The translations under genes and the position numbers were made by a program. DNA of 64,000 nucleotides from Mycolicibacter algericus DSM 45454. GTDB lineage: Bacteria; Actinomycetota; Actinomycetes; Mycobacteriales; Mycobacteriaceae. The notes under the pieces were generated by a model that searched no databases, had not been told where the DNA came from, and saw only the letters and a list, made by a program, of their open reading frames with translations. Where the stretch lies: contig NZ_MVHC01000005.1 of the NCBI RefSeq assembly GCF_002086455.1, positions 94,001 to 158,000 of the forward strand, written 5' to 3'. This document shows, one piece after another, positions 1-9,194 of this stretch (position 1 is its first letter; each line of letters starts with the position of its first letter).

Positions 1-55
1 TCGGATAGTATCCACTCGCGCCATCCCACGAGTGTTCTTAAAGGAGCCTGCCGTT

Positions 56-862
56 ATGGGGATCAAGGACCTGACCTCGTGGTCCCCGCAGCTGGCGATC
101 GGGCGGCTGTCGGAGCCGATGCAGGCGGTCGGGGGGCTTTTCGCCATGACCGTGGATGCGGTGCGCTTCTTGTTCAAGCGCCCGTTTCAGGGGCGGGAGT
201 TCCTCGAGCAGTCCTGGTTCGTCGCCCGGGTGTCCCTGGCGCCCACCTTGCTGGTGGCGATTCCCTTCACGGTGCTGGTCAGCTTCATCCTGAACATCCT
301 GCTGCGTGAGCTCGGCGCGGCGGACCTCTCCGGTGCCGGCGCTGCGTTCGGGGCGGTCACCCAGGTCGGGCCGATGGTGACGGTGTTGATCGTGGCCGGG
401 GCCGGCGCCACCGCCATGTGCGCCGACCTGGGCTCGCGCACCATCCGCGAAGAGATCGACGCCATGGAGGTGCTGGGCATCAACCCGGTGCAGCGGCTGG
501 TGACGCCGCGCATGCTGGCCGCCGGGCTGGTGGCGCTGTTGCTCAACAGCCTGGTGGTCATCATCGGCATCCTCGGCGGCTACGTGTTCTCGGTCTTCGT
601 CCAAGACGTCAACCCGGGCGCGTTCGCGGCCGGCATCACCTTGCTGACCGGGGTGCCCGAGCTGATCATCTCCTGCATCAAGGCGGCGCTGTTCGGCCTG
701 ATCGCCGGCATGGTCGCCTGCTACCGCGGCCTGACGATCTCCGGCGGCGGCGCCAAGGCCGTCGGCAACGCCGTCAACGAGACGGTGGTGTACGCGTTCA
801 TGTCGTTGTTCGTCGTCAACGTGGTGGTCACCGCGATCGGCATCAAGATGACGGCGCGCTGA
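56..862 (+). CDS. YrbE/MlaE-family permease, first of a pair (YrbE-A type)
   Basis: A 268-residue polytopic inner-membrane protein of the MlaE/YrbE permease family. In Mce systems two such subunits form the membrane part of an ABC-type lipid importer. Hydrophobic segments lie near residues 65-90, 105-130, 155-185, 195-230 and 240-265, and the conserved stretch SRTIREEIDAMEVLGINPV is characteristic of the family. The ATG at 56 is preferred over the upstream in-frame GTG at 32 because AAAGGAG at 40-46 is well placed for it. The second permease gene follows after 3 bp. No Mce substrate-binding gene follows the pair; what lies upstream is outside the window. Confidence 0.9.
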   Translation: MGIKDLTSWSPQLAIGRLSEPMQAVGGLFAMTVDAVRFLFKRPFQGREFLEQSWFVARVSLAPTLLVAIPFTVLVSFILNILLRELGAADLSGAGAAFGAVTQVGPMVTVLIVAGAGATAMCADLGSRTIREEIDAMEVLGINPVQRLVTPRMLAAGLVALLLNSLVVIIGILGGYVFSVFVQDVNPGAFAAGITLLTGVPELIISCIKAALFGLIAGMVACYRGLTISGGGAKAVGNAVNETVVYAFMSLFVVNVVVTAIGIKMTAR

Positions 863-865
863 GCC

Positions 866-1720
866 GTGGCGCTTCGGGCTCTGCAGGCGGTCTATCCGGG
901 GGTAACCCGGCAGGTTCGGCGACCCATCGCAGCGCTGGGCCGGCTCGGTGACCACACGCTGTTCTACGGCAGGGCGATCGCCACGGCGCCGTTCGCGTTC
1001 ACCCATTACCGCCGGGAGGTCGTCCGGCTGATCGCCGAGATCAGCATGGGCACCGGGACGCTGGCGATGATCGGCGGCACCGTGGTGATCGTCGGCTTCC
1101 TGACCCTGGCGGCCGGCGGCACCCTGGCGGTGCAGGGTTACAGCTCGCTGGGCAACATCGGCATCGAGGCGCTGACCGGGTTCCTGGCGGCGTTCATCAA
1201 CGTCCGGATCTCGGCCCCGGTGGTCGCCGGCATCGGGCTGGCGGCCACCTTCGGCGCCGGGGTGACGGCGCAGTTGGGCGCGATGCGCATCAACGAGGAG
1301 ATCGACGCGCTGGAATCGATGGCGATCCGCCCGATCGCCTACCTGGTCAGCACCCGCATCGTCGCCGGACTGGTCGCCATCACACCGCTGTACTCCATCG
1401 CGGTGATCCTGTCGTTTATCGCCAGCCGCTTCACCACGGTCTTTCTGTTCGGGCAGTCGGCCGGCCTGTACGACCACTACTTCCGGACCTTCCTGAACCC
1501 CATCGACCTGCTGTGGTCGTTCCTGCAGGCCTTCCTGATGGCGGTCACCATCTTGTTGATCCACACCTATTTCGGCTACTTCGCCGCGGGGGGCCCGGCC
1601 GGGGTCGGCGTCGCGGTGGGCAACGCGGTGCGGACGTCGCTGGTGGTCGTCGTCTCGGTGACGCTGCTGGTGTCGCTGTCGGTCTACGGCGCCAGCGGCA
1701 ACTTCAACCTGGCCGGATAG
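866..1720 (+). CDS. YrbE/MlaE-family permease, second of a pair (YrbE-B type)
   Basis: A 284-residue MlaE/YrbE permease paired with the preceding gene, starting at a GTG three bases after its stop. The family signature is seen in AQLGAMRINEEIDALESMAI (residues about 135-154), with hydrophobic segments near 60-90, 95-130, 165-190 and 215-275. The expected role is to dimerise with the first YrbE in an MCE-type lipid transporter. In mycobacterial mce operons the next gene would be mceA. Here an 80-bp gap with an operator-like site leads instead into a cobalamin-dependent mutase, so the pair is either an orphan or belongs to genes left of the window. Confidence 0.9.
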   Translation: MALRALQAVYPGVTRQVRRPIAALGRLGDHTLFYGRAIATAPFAFTHYRREVVRLIAEISMGTGTLAMIGGTVVIVGFLTLAAGGTLAVQGYSSLGNIGIEALTGFLAAFINVRISAPVVAGIGLAATFGAGVTAQLGAMRINEEIDALESMAIRPIAYLVSTRIVAGLVAITPLYSIAVILSFIASRFTTVFLFGQSAGLYDHYFRTFLNPIDLLWSFLQAFLMAVTILLIHTYFGYFAAGGPAGVGVAVGNAVRTSLVVVVSVTLLVSLSVYGASGNFNLAG

Positions 1721-1757
1721 CCGTGGCGGCGGCCGTCAGCCGGTCACGCGGCCGTGA

Positions 1758-1774
1758 TGGTATTGGCATTCTCA
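1758..1774. promoter_or_regulatory. Operator-like site, copy 1 of a shared 17-bp motif
   Basis: Read on the minus strand the site is TGAGAATGCCAATACCA, which keeps the full TGAGAATG half of the palindrome TGAGAATGTTATTCTCA found at 24519 (12 of 17 positions identical). It lies 26 bp before the mutase start codon. The binding protein is not identifiable from sequence. Confidence 0.45.
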
Positions 1775-1799
1775 TTTTTTGCAAGTACCGTATCCATCG

Positions 1800-3376
<1,577 letters not shown>

Positions 3377-3377
<1 letters not shown>

Positions 3378-3802
3378 TGACTGCTCCGCTCCCTTCGGCT
3401 GTGCCCCAGCGGGTTCTGGTCGCCAAGCCCGGCCTCGACGGCCACGACCGCGGTGCCAAGATCGTCGCGCGGACGCTGCGCGACGCCGGCTTCGAGGTCA
3501 TCTACACCGGCATCCGGCAGCGTGTCGAGGACATCGTCGCGACCGCGCTGCAGGAGGACGTCGCGGTGGTGGGCTTGAGCATTCTGTCCGGCGCGCACGT
3601 TGCGCTGACCGCCCGCATCGTGGAGGCCCTGCGGGCCGCCGACGGCGGTGATATCGCGGTGGTGGTGGGCGGAACCATCCCGCAGTCCGACGTGGACAAG
3701 CTGTTGTCGCTGGGGGCGGCGGCGGTCTTTCCCACCGGAACGTCATTGGACGAGCTGGTGACCGGGGTTCGCCAGGTCATCGGCCATATGGAGGCCTCCT
3801 GA
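3377..3802 (+). CDS. B12-binding small subunit of the acyl-CoA mutase
   Basis: A 141-residue stand-alone cobalamin-binding domain. It carries the base-off/His-on signature DGHDRG (Asp21, His23, Gly26; DxHxxG), the LSILSG loop near residues 59-64 and the VVGGTIP nucleotide-loop motif near 95-101. It should bind adenosylcobalamin and dock on the preceding barrel subunit to form the active mutase, the split layout used by archaeal MCM, Icm and Hcm enzymes. Its ATG overlaps the TGA of the large-subunit gene, indicating translational coupling and equal expression. Confidence 0.9.
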
Positions 3803-3803
3803 C

Positions 3804-4760
3804 ATGCGACTTGGGGTGATGATCGGCGCCGAGCGCGGCGACATGGCGCGCAAGGTCAAAAAACTGATCTCCGATATCGAGTGGGCCGATGAGGCGGGGC
3901 TGTCCACCGCGTGGATGCCGCAGGTGCCCGACGATTTCGATCTGCTGACCATGGTGACGCTGATGGCCTGCCACAGCAGCCGGATCGAACTCGGCACCGC
4001 CGTGGTGCCGTTGCAGGCTCAGCACCCGATTGCGTTGGCGCGCCAAGCGCTTTCGGTGCACGCCGTCTCCGGCGGCCGGCTGGCCCTGGGCGTCGGGCCG
4101 TCGCACCACTGGATCATCCGGGACATGCTCGGCCTGCCGTATGACAAGCCGGCCGCCTACACCCGCGACTACCTGCAGGTGCTCAACGCCGCCCTCGCCG
4201 GCCCGGGACCGGTGGACGTCGAGAACGACCACTTCACCGTGCACAACCCGACCGCACTGGGTGCCGAGACCAAGATGCCGGTGCTGGTGGCCGCGCTCGG
4301 TCCGGTGATGTTGCAGATCGCCGGCGAGCACGCGGACGGCACGTCGCTGTGGATGGCCGATGAGAAGGCGATCGCCGAGCACATCGCGCCGAAGATCAAC
4401 AAGGCCGCGGCCGATGCGGGCAAGCCCGCACCGCGCATCGTCGCCGGTATCCCGGTCACGCTGTGCGCCAATTCCGAGATCGAGACCGCCAAAGAGCGCG
4501 CCAACCGGATCCTGGCCGAGGCCGAGACGTCGCCGAACTACCAGCGACTGCTCGACCGCGGCTCGGCCCGCGATGTCGGCGACCTGTGCGCGGCCGGCGA
4601 CGAGGAGTCGATCCTGAAGCGGTTCCGCCAGTTCGCTGACGCCGGGGTGACCGACCTGTCGGTGCGGCTGCTGCCGATCGGCGACAACCGCGACGAGCTG
4701 ATCGCCTCGAAGTACCGCACCCGCGAGGTGATCGCCGAGCTGGCCAAGGAGATTTCGTGA
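3804..4760 (+). CDS. LLM-class (probably F420-dependent) oxidoreductase
   Basis: A 318-residue luciferase-like monooxygenase-fold protein. The N-terminal MRLGVMIGAERGD strand, the ELGTAVVPLQAQHPIALARQALSVH stretch (residues about 57-80) and SGGRLALGVGPSHH (about 84-97) are typical of the actinobacterial F420-dependent branch. It starts 2 bp after the small mutase subunit, with GGAGG in front, and its stop overlaps the next start. Operon position suggests it reduces or oxidises an acyl-CoA or its aldehyde/alcohol product in the mutase pathway. Substrate and cofactor choice (F420 or FMN) cannot be decided by eye. Confidence 0.85.
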   Translation: MRLGVMIGAERGDMARKVKKLISDIEWADEAGLSTAWMPQVPDDFDLLTMVTLMACHSSRIELGTAVVPLQAQHPIALARQALSVHAVSGGRLALGVGPSHHWIIRDMLGLPYDKPAAYTRDYLQVLNAALAGPGPVDVENDHFTVHNPTALGAETKMPVLVAALGPVMLQIAGEHADGTSLWMADEKAIAEHIAPKINKAAADAGKPAPRIVAGIPVTLCANSEIETAKERANRILAEAETSPNYQRLLDRGSARDVGDLCAAGDEESILKRFRQFADAGVTDLSVRLLPIGDNRDELIASKYRTREVIAELAKEIS

Positions 4761-5779
4761 GCGGACCGCTGTCGGGGATCCGCATCCTCGAAGTGGGAGT
4801 GATGCTGGCCGGTCCGTACGCGACGATGCTGCTGGCCGATCTCGGGGCCGAGGTCATCAAGATCGAACCGCCGAGCGGGGAGATCTCCCGCCAGGTCGGC
4901 CCGAGCTACTTCGCCAGCCTCAACCGCAACAAGCGCAGCGTCCGGCTGGACCTGACCACCGACGCCGGGCAGGCGCGGCTGGGTGAGCTGGCCGCGGAAT
5001 CCCATGCGCTGCTGGTGAATATGAAACCGTCGGTGATCAAGCGGTTGGGGCTCACTTATTCGGCACTGTCGCGCTTCAATCCGAAGATCGTCTGCGTGGC
5101 GCTGACCGGATTCGGGCTGGACGGCGGCGACGAGCCGGCGTTCGACTACGTGATCCAGGCGGCCACCGGGATCGCCGCGATGACCGGCGACCCGAACGGC
5201 CCGCCGACGCTGCCGGGCTATTCATCGGCGGACAACTCCACCGGCCTGGCGGCCGCCCTGGGTCTGCTGGCCCAGATCGTCAGTGGCCGCGGCGGCCAGG
5301 TCGAAGTGTCGCTGCTGGACGTGATGTTGTCCCAGCTGAACTACCGGGCGTCGGCCTGCCTCAACGACGGCGTCGAGCCGCAGCGGCATCCGCACGGCGC
5401 ACACTCCTATTACGTTCCAGCCCAGCTATTTCCGACGGCAGCGGGCTATCTGGCGCTGTTCGTCACCCATGACGGATTCTGGAAGAGCTTTGCCACCGAA
5501 GCGGGTATCGACGGCTTCGCGACCATGGAGGAGCGGGCGTCCCGCCGCTCCGAAGTGCTGGCCGTGGTCACCGCCGCGCTGGCCGGCGACACCGCGGCGG
5601 GCTGGGAGCGGCGACTGCGACCGCTGGGGATCCCGGCGGCCGCCGTTCGCACGATGCCCGAAGCGCTCAAGGAATACCACCACGCGATCGTCACGGCTGG
5701 GGACTTCCGGTTGGTGGGCAGCCCGATTCGCGTCGCCGGCTACGAACCGGCATACCGGCCGCCGCCGGCGCTGGATTAG
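4757..5779 (+). CDS. Type III (CaiB/BaiF/Frc) CoA-transferase
   Basis: A 340-residue family III CoA-transferase, somewhat shorter than the usual 380-400. The start GIRILEVGVMLAGPYATMLLADLGAEVIK is the family hallmark. Asp159 in SADNSTGLAAALGLLAQI fits the catalytic aspartate (Asp169 in formyl-CoA transferase) that forms the aspartyl-CoA anhydride. It would move CoA between acids, activating a pathway intermediate without ATP. The GTG start overlaps the LLM gene by 4 bp, so it is the last gene of the mutase operon. Donor and acceptor are unknown. Confidence 0.9.
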   Translation: MSGPLSGIRILEVGVMLAGPYATMLLADLGAEVIKIEPPSGEISRQVGPSYFASLNRNKRSVRLDLTTDAGQARLGELAAESHALLVNMKPSVIKRLGLTYSALSRFNPKIVCVALTGFGLDGGDEPAFDYVIQAATGIAAMTGDPNGPPTLPGYSSADNSTGLAAALGLLAQIVSGRGGQVEVSLLDVMLSQLNYRASACLNDGVEPQRHPHGAHSYYVPAQLFPTAAGYLALFVTHDGFWKSFATEAGIDGFATMEERASRRSEVLAVVTAALAGDTAAGWERRLRPLGIPAAAVRTMPEALKEYHHAIVTAGDFRLVGSPIRVAGYEPAYRPPPALD

Positions 5780-5829
5780 CCGGATGGTGGTCAGACCCCG
5801 GGACGAAGCTCGACGGGGGCACTGCTGCG

Positions 5830-6237
5830 CTATCGGAGCAGATCGATCTCCACCGGGATGCCGAGCTGGTCGGCAGCATCGACCAAGCGGCTGTCGATGG
5901 TGATCACGGCCGCGGAACGTTCCACCGCGACAGCGACATACAGGCCGTCGTAAATCGAGATGTTGTGCCGCCACGCCCAGGCGGTGCGCAGCAGCAGCGC
6001 GTCGGGAGGCACGTATTCGACGGCGAGTGCGGTTGCGGCCTCGGCAGCGGCTTCGGCGTCCGCAAGCTCCAATTGGTTGCGCAGTACGGCTTTGTGCAGG
6101 GTTCGCAGTACCTCGCCGGGCATATGAGCCGGTGCGAGCAACCCGTCGTCGCCGCTCAGAGCTGTGCGTGCCGCGTCGCCTTGGGGAGTGGCGCTTGTGA
6201 GTGCCAACACCAGCACGCCTGCGTCCACCACGATCAC
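5830..6237 (-). CDS. VapC-type PIN-domain ribonuclease toxin
   Basis: A 135-residue PIN domain toxin. Acidic metal ligands are visible: Asp5 in VVDAG, Glu42 in MPGEVLRTL, Asp97 in SIYDGLYVAVA and Asp115 in ITIDSRLVDAA. Such proteins are Mg-dependent RNases that cut tRNA or rRNA when released from their antitoxin. It starts with GTG ten bases after the antitoxin gene, the normal vapBC order, on the strand opposite to the catabolic operon before it. Confidence 0.9.
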   Translation of the reverse strand: MIVVDAGVLVLALTSATPQGDAARTALSGDDGLLAPAHMPGEVLRTLHKAVLRNQLELADAEAAAEAATALAVEYVPPDALLLRTAWAWRHNISIYDGLYVAVAVERSAAVITIDSRLVDAADQLGIPVEIDLLR

Positions 6238-6247
6238 TGGCGGGACC

Positions 6248-6478
6248 TCATCCGTCGCGATCGGCGTGGATGACCGTTGCCACTTCCTCGGCCGTCATGG
6301 TGAGGCTGCGATGGCGAGCCAACGCCTCCAAGAGCTGGCGGTTGCGTTGCGCCTGGTATTCCCGCTCCAACAACGATCGCAGATAAGCCTGGGTGGACTG
6401 GCCGCGCGCTTCGGCGCGGGCCACTAGTGCGTCGCGGACTTCTTCAGGGACGTCTTTGATCTGTATTGCCACGGCCAT
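6248..6478 (-). CDS. VapB-type (FitA-like, ribbon-helix-helix) antitoxin
   Basis: A 76-residue protein. The N-terminal strand AVAIQIKDVPEEVRDALVARA, followed by QSTQAYLRSLLEREYQ, is a ribbon-helix-helix DNA-binding domain of the FitA/VapB kind. The C-terminal tail (residues about 50-76) would occupy the VapC active site. ATG 6478 is preferred over 6493 because the RHH strand normally begins within a few residues of the start. A doubled palindrome at 6493-6513 directly upstream is the likely autoregulatory operator. Confidence 0.88.
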   Translation of the reverse strand: MAVAIQIKDVPEEVRDALVARAEARGQSTQAYLRSLLEREYQAQRNRQLLEALARHRSLTMTAEEVATVIHADRDG

Positions 6479-6492
6479 AGCCCAACCTATCA

Positions 6493-6513
6493 CATGCGCA
6501 TGGCATGCGCATG
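6493..6513. promoter_or_regulatory. Doubled palindrome upstream of vapB, probable VapBC operator
   Basis: Two copies of the self-complementary decamer CATGCGCATG (6493-6502 and 6504-6513) are separated by one G, about 15 bp before the antitoxin start. Ribbon-helix-helix antitoxins bind such repeated short palindromes cooperatively, so autoregulation is the simplest reading. This is inferred from position and symmetry. Confidence 0.6.
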
Positions 6514-6540
6514 CCGCCCGGGAGGTCCAGCTGTGGGTGC

Positions 6541-7695
6541 TCAGACCGAGACGATCGTCGCCGACGCGGTGCCCGGCGCCCCGTAGACCTGCGCGAACCC
6601 GACCTTCGGTTCGCCGGGCACTTGGCGGTCACCGGCCCGGCCGCGCAGCTGCACCACCAGCTCGTGCAGCTGGCGAAGTCCGGACGCGCCGATCGGCTCG
6701 CCGTTGGCGATCAGGCCGCCGTCGGTGTTGACCGGAAGCGATCCGGAGATCTCGGTGGCGCCGTCGGCGAGCAGCTTCTCCTGGTCGCCGTCGGCGCAGA
6801 AACCGCACTCGGCCATGTGGATGACCTCGGCGCCGGCGTCGGTGTCCTGCAGCTGGATCACGTCGACGTCTTCGGGTGCCACACCGGCCTTTTCGAACGC
6901 GGCGCGGGCCGCATACACCGTCGGTGCGACGTCTTCTTCGATCGGAGCCGACGTCCCGTGTACCTCGTAGGCGCCGAAGGTGCGGGTGCGGATCTCGGTG
7001 GCCTTCAGATACACCGGCTTGTCGGTGTAGCGGTGGGCGATGTCGGCACGGCACATCACGATGGCGGCGGCGCCCTCGTCCGGCGCACAGAACATGTACT
7101 GCGTCAGCGGGTAGTTCAGTACCGTCGAGTTGAGGATGGTGTCCTCAGGTATCGGTTTGCGCCGGAAGGCATTCGGGTTCAGCGCGCCGTTGCGGAAGTT
7201 CTTGGCGGCGACCTTGGCCAGCGTCTGCTGCGAGATGTTGTGCTTGTGCAGGTAGCGGTTGGCCTTCATGCCGAAGAACTTGGTGGTGACGAACTGACCG
7301 TTCTCGGCGTACCAGGCGGGCAGCGCCAGCTTGGCCGGGTCATCGGTGAACGCCCCGCGGGGGTGCTTGTCCATGCCGATCGCGATGCCGATGTCGTACT
7401 TGCCGGATCGGATGTTGTCGGCGCAGACCTGGGTGGCGGTGGCCGCCGTCGCGCAGGCGTTGAACACGTTGGTGAACGGGATGCCGGTGAGCCCGACCAG
7501 TCGGGTCACCGCGTCGGGGTTGGAGATCTCGTAGCTGCCGCCGACCCCGAACTGGATGTCGCGCCACTCGACACCGGCGTCGGCCAGCGCGGTGTGGATC
7601 GCCTCGGCGCCCATCTGCATCGCCGATTTGTCGAACCGGCCGAACGGGTGCAGGCCGACGCCGATGATCGCCACATCGTTGTTGGTTACCGTCAT
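6541..7695 (-). CDS. Thiolase-superfamily protein of the SCP-x/lipid-transfer (Ltp) type
   Basis: A 384-residue thiolase-fold protein like the Ltp/SCP-x thiolases and steroid aldolases of actinobacteria. The nucleophile-position Cys81 is kept in FNACATAATATQ. The usual GHPxGATG histidine is replaced by Glu333 in NGEPIGASG, and the C-terminal catalytic Cys (CxG) is absent (YGAPGTASATI). A classical beta-ketothiolase mechanism is therefore doubtful. The gene follows a DUF35 gene by 13 bp with AAGGAG before its ATG. Ltp2-DUF35 partners act as retro-aldolases on acyl-CoAs with tertiary hydroxyl groups, a plausible role here. Confidence 0.82.
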   Translation of the reverse strand: MTVTNNDVAIIGVGLHPFGRFDKSAMQMGAEAIHTALADAGVEWRDIQFGVGGSYEISNPDAVTRLVGLTGIPFTNVFNACATAATATQVCADNIRSGKYDIGIAIGMDKHPRGAFTDDPAKLALPAWYAENGQFVTTKFFGMKANRYLHKHNISQQTLAKVAAKNFRNGALNPNAFRRKPIPEDTILNSTVLNYPLTQYMFCAPDEGAAAIVMCRADIAHRYTDKPVYLKATEIRTRTFGAYEVHGTSAPIEEDVAPTVYAARAAFEKAGVAPEDVDVIQLQDTDAGAEVIHMAECGFCADGDQEKLLADGATEISGSLPVNTDGGLIANGEPIGASGLRQLHELVVQLRGRAGDRQVPGEPKVGFAQVYGAPGTASATIVSV

Positions 7696-7708
7696 GTCGC
7701 AGGTCTCC

Positions 7709-8125
7709 TTAGACGGGCTGGAAGGCCCAGGTGAGAATCTCGGTTCCGTCGTCGTCGACGTAGAACGGCACCATGGTCAGTTCGACGTCCATCCCGAATT
7801 TCAGCTTGGCGGGATCGGATTCGGTCAGGCGGGCCTCGACCTGGATCACGTCGCCGAGCCGGATCAATCCGACGCCGAAGGGCGTGAAGCTCTCGGCGGT
7901 CTCGCCGCCGGCGTAGGGCAGCTTCGGCACGAAGCCCTGGGTGGTCCAGGCTTCCAGCGTGCCCTGCCGGGGCAGCAGCAGATCCTGCATGCGCGGGCCG
8001 CTGCAGCGCGGGCAGTGATCCTGCCGCGGCCACACCGTCGCCTCGCAGTCGTCGCATTGGCTGCCGACCAGGGCGAGGTTCTCGTCGGGCCAGTTGGTGA
8101 CCTCGGGAGCCAGGACTTTACGCAT
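7709..8125 (-). CDS. DUF35 OB-fold protein with rubredoxin-like zinc ribbon, partner of the thiolase-like protein
   Basis: A 138-residue acyl-CoA-binding DUF35 protein. The N-terminal zinc ribbon uses Cys24, Cys27, Cys38 and Cys41 (CDDCEATVWPRQDHCPRC). An OB fold follows, with the typical FTPFGVGLIRLGDVIQVEARL stretch near residues 80-100. DUF35 proteins form obligate complexes with Ltp-type thiolases or aldolases and help bind the CoA ester. ATG 8125 is chosen; an in-frame GTG lies nine bases upstream. An operator-like 17-mer lies at 8156-8172. Confidence 0.85.
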   Translation of the reverse strand: MRKVLAPEVTNWPDENLALVGSQCDDCEATVWPRQDHCPRCSGPRMQDLLLPRQGTLEAWTTQGFVPKLPYAGGETAESFTPFGVGLIRLGDVIQVEARLTESDPAKLKFGMDVELTMVPFYVDDDGTEILTWAFQPV

Positions 8126-8155
8126 GGGCGGCACCCGCCCGGTGACGGCACAATG

Positions 8156-8172
8156 TGGAAATCACATTCTCA
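8156..8172. promoter_or_regulatory. Operator-like site, copy 2 of the shared 17-bp motif
   Basis: Read on the minus strand, the direction of the DUF35/thiolase operon, the sequence is TGAGAATGTGATTTCCA, identical at 14 of 17 positions to the perfect palindrome at 24519. It sits 30 bp upstream of the DUF35 start codon, a position where a repressor could block transcription. Confidence 0.5.
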
Positions 8173-8288
8173 ATTAGAGCATATGACCATCTGGGAGGGA
8201 AGTCGATGCCGGCTTCGGGCGTCGCGCTGGCGGTCGTGCCGGGTGCGAGCGTGCGCAAACCCGGGAATTTCGGCGGCGTGTCGACCGG

Positions 8289-8363
8289 GGACGCGCACTG
8301 TCGCTGCGATAGCGGACGCGCACGGCCGCGGCGATAGCGGACGTGCACGGCCGCGGCGATAGG
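8289..8363. repeat. Tandem 25-bp repeat, three units (VNTR-like)
   Basis: Three consecutive 25-bp units start at 8289, 8314 and 8339. Units 2 and 3 share GCACGGCCGCGGCGATAG and differ at one internal base and the last base; unit 1 is more diverged (GCACTGTCGCTGCGATAG). The array lies between the 3' end of a TetR gene and the DUF35 promoter and codes for nothing. Such short arrays are the variable-number loci used for mycobacterial strain typing. Confidence 0.85.
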
Positions 8364-8369
8364 GGCGAG

Positions 8370-9020
8370 TCAGTTGGCGAGGCCGTGGGCGCAGAAGTCC
8401 CACACCTCGTCGGCGGTGATGGGATGGACGGCCGGGTCGTCGGATTCGCCGCTGGACTGCGCCACGAACATCACGGTCTGCATGGTCATCGCCGCCATGC
8501 GTCGCGCGTTGACGCCCTTCCGCAACTCGCCGGCCTGCTCGGCGGCCTCCATCAACTCGGTGAGCAGACTCAGCAGCGGGTTGAAGGCGACCCGGACCTC
8601 GGTGGGATGCGAAACCAGCAGCCGCGGTGCGAAATCGGTGAACAGCGGGCGCTTGGCCGACGGGTCCGGCCGGGACAGCTCGAAGAGCAACTCGACGGCG
8701 ACCTTCAACCGCTGCAGTGGCTTGGTCTGGTCCTCGGTGGCGGCGCGGATCTGGTCGGCGGTCCGGCTCAGGGCGTCCTCGAACAGCGCCAGCAGCAACT
8801 CATGCTTGCCGTTGAATTGCAGGTAGAAGCTGCGCAGCGACTGCCGTGAGCGCTCCACGACCTCCTGGACGGTGAAGTCCGTGCTGCCCTTCTCGATGAT
8901 GATGGCCTGGGCGGCGTCCAGAAATCGCTGGACGCGCTGGGCGGCGCGCAGCCGTGCGGTCTTGATCGATCGCTCGACCGCCCGCTGCTTCCAGACGGGC
9001 TCCTCTTCGGGGTTGCTCAC
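8370..9020 (-). CDS. TetR-family transcriptional regulator
   Basis: A 216-residue TetR protein. The N-terminal helix-turn-helix lies near residues 20-65 (AAQAIIIEKGSTDFTVQEVVERSRQSLRSFYLQF); the rest is an alpha-helical ligand-binding domain. GTG 9020 is chosen because GGAG lies 7 bases upstream and the HTH begins at the usual distance. It is divergent from the crotonase gene at 9195, and the 174-bp gap contains two GAGAATG half-sites (near 9073 and 9140). It is therefore a candidate for the regulator that reads the shared motif. The ligand, possibly an acyl-CoA, is unknown. Confidence 0.88.
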   Translation of the reverse strand: MSNPEEEPVWKQRAVERSIKTARLRAAQRVQRFLDAAQAIIIEKGSTDFTVQEVVERSRQSLRSFYLQFNGKHELLLALFEDALSRTADQIRAATEDQTKPLQRLKVAVELLFELSRPDPSAKRPLFTDFAPRLLVSHPTEVRVAFNPLLSLLTELMEAAEQAGELRKGVNARRMAAMTMQTVMFVAQSSGESDDPAVHPITADEVWDFCAHGLAN

Positions 9021-9194
9021 CAGCGGCTCCGACCGTTGCCTTTTTGGGAGAACACGAATGCACCTTACCGGAGAATGCCGCCATATCGTGGGCGCCGATC
9101 GCGGCGGTGCCGTCCCGGCGGCGAAGATGGTAACTTTCCGAGAATGAGAAGCGGCTTCTCGTCGATTGCCGATCCCGCAACCCCAAGGACACTT

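Noticed and set aside
38..1564. 508-codon minus-strand open frame antisense to the YrbE genes
   Set aside because: Composition is the Arg/Gln/Asp/His-rich pattern of a GC-rich antisense shadow, there is no family motif, and the plus strand encodes two clear permeases.
8289..8363. CRISPR array
   Set aside because: Units are contiguous 25-mers without spacers and no cas genes are near.
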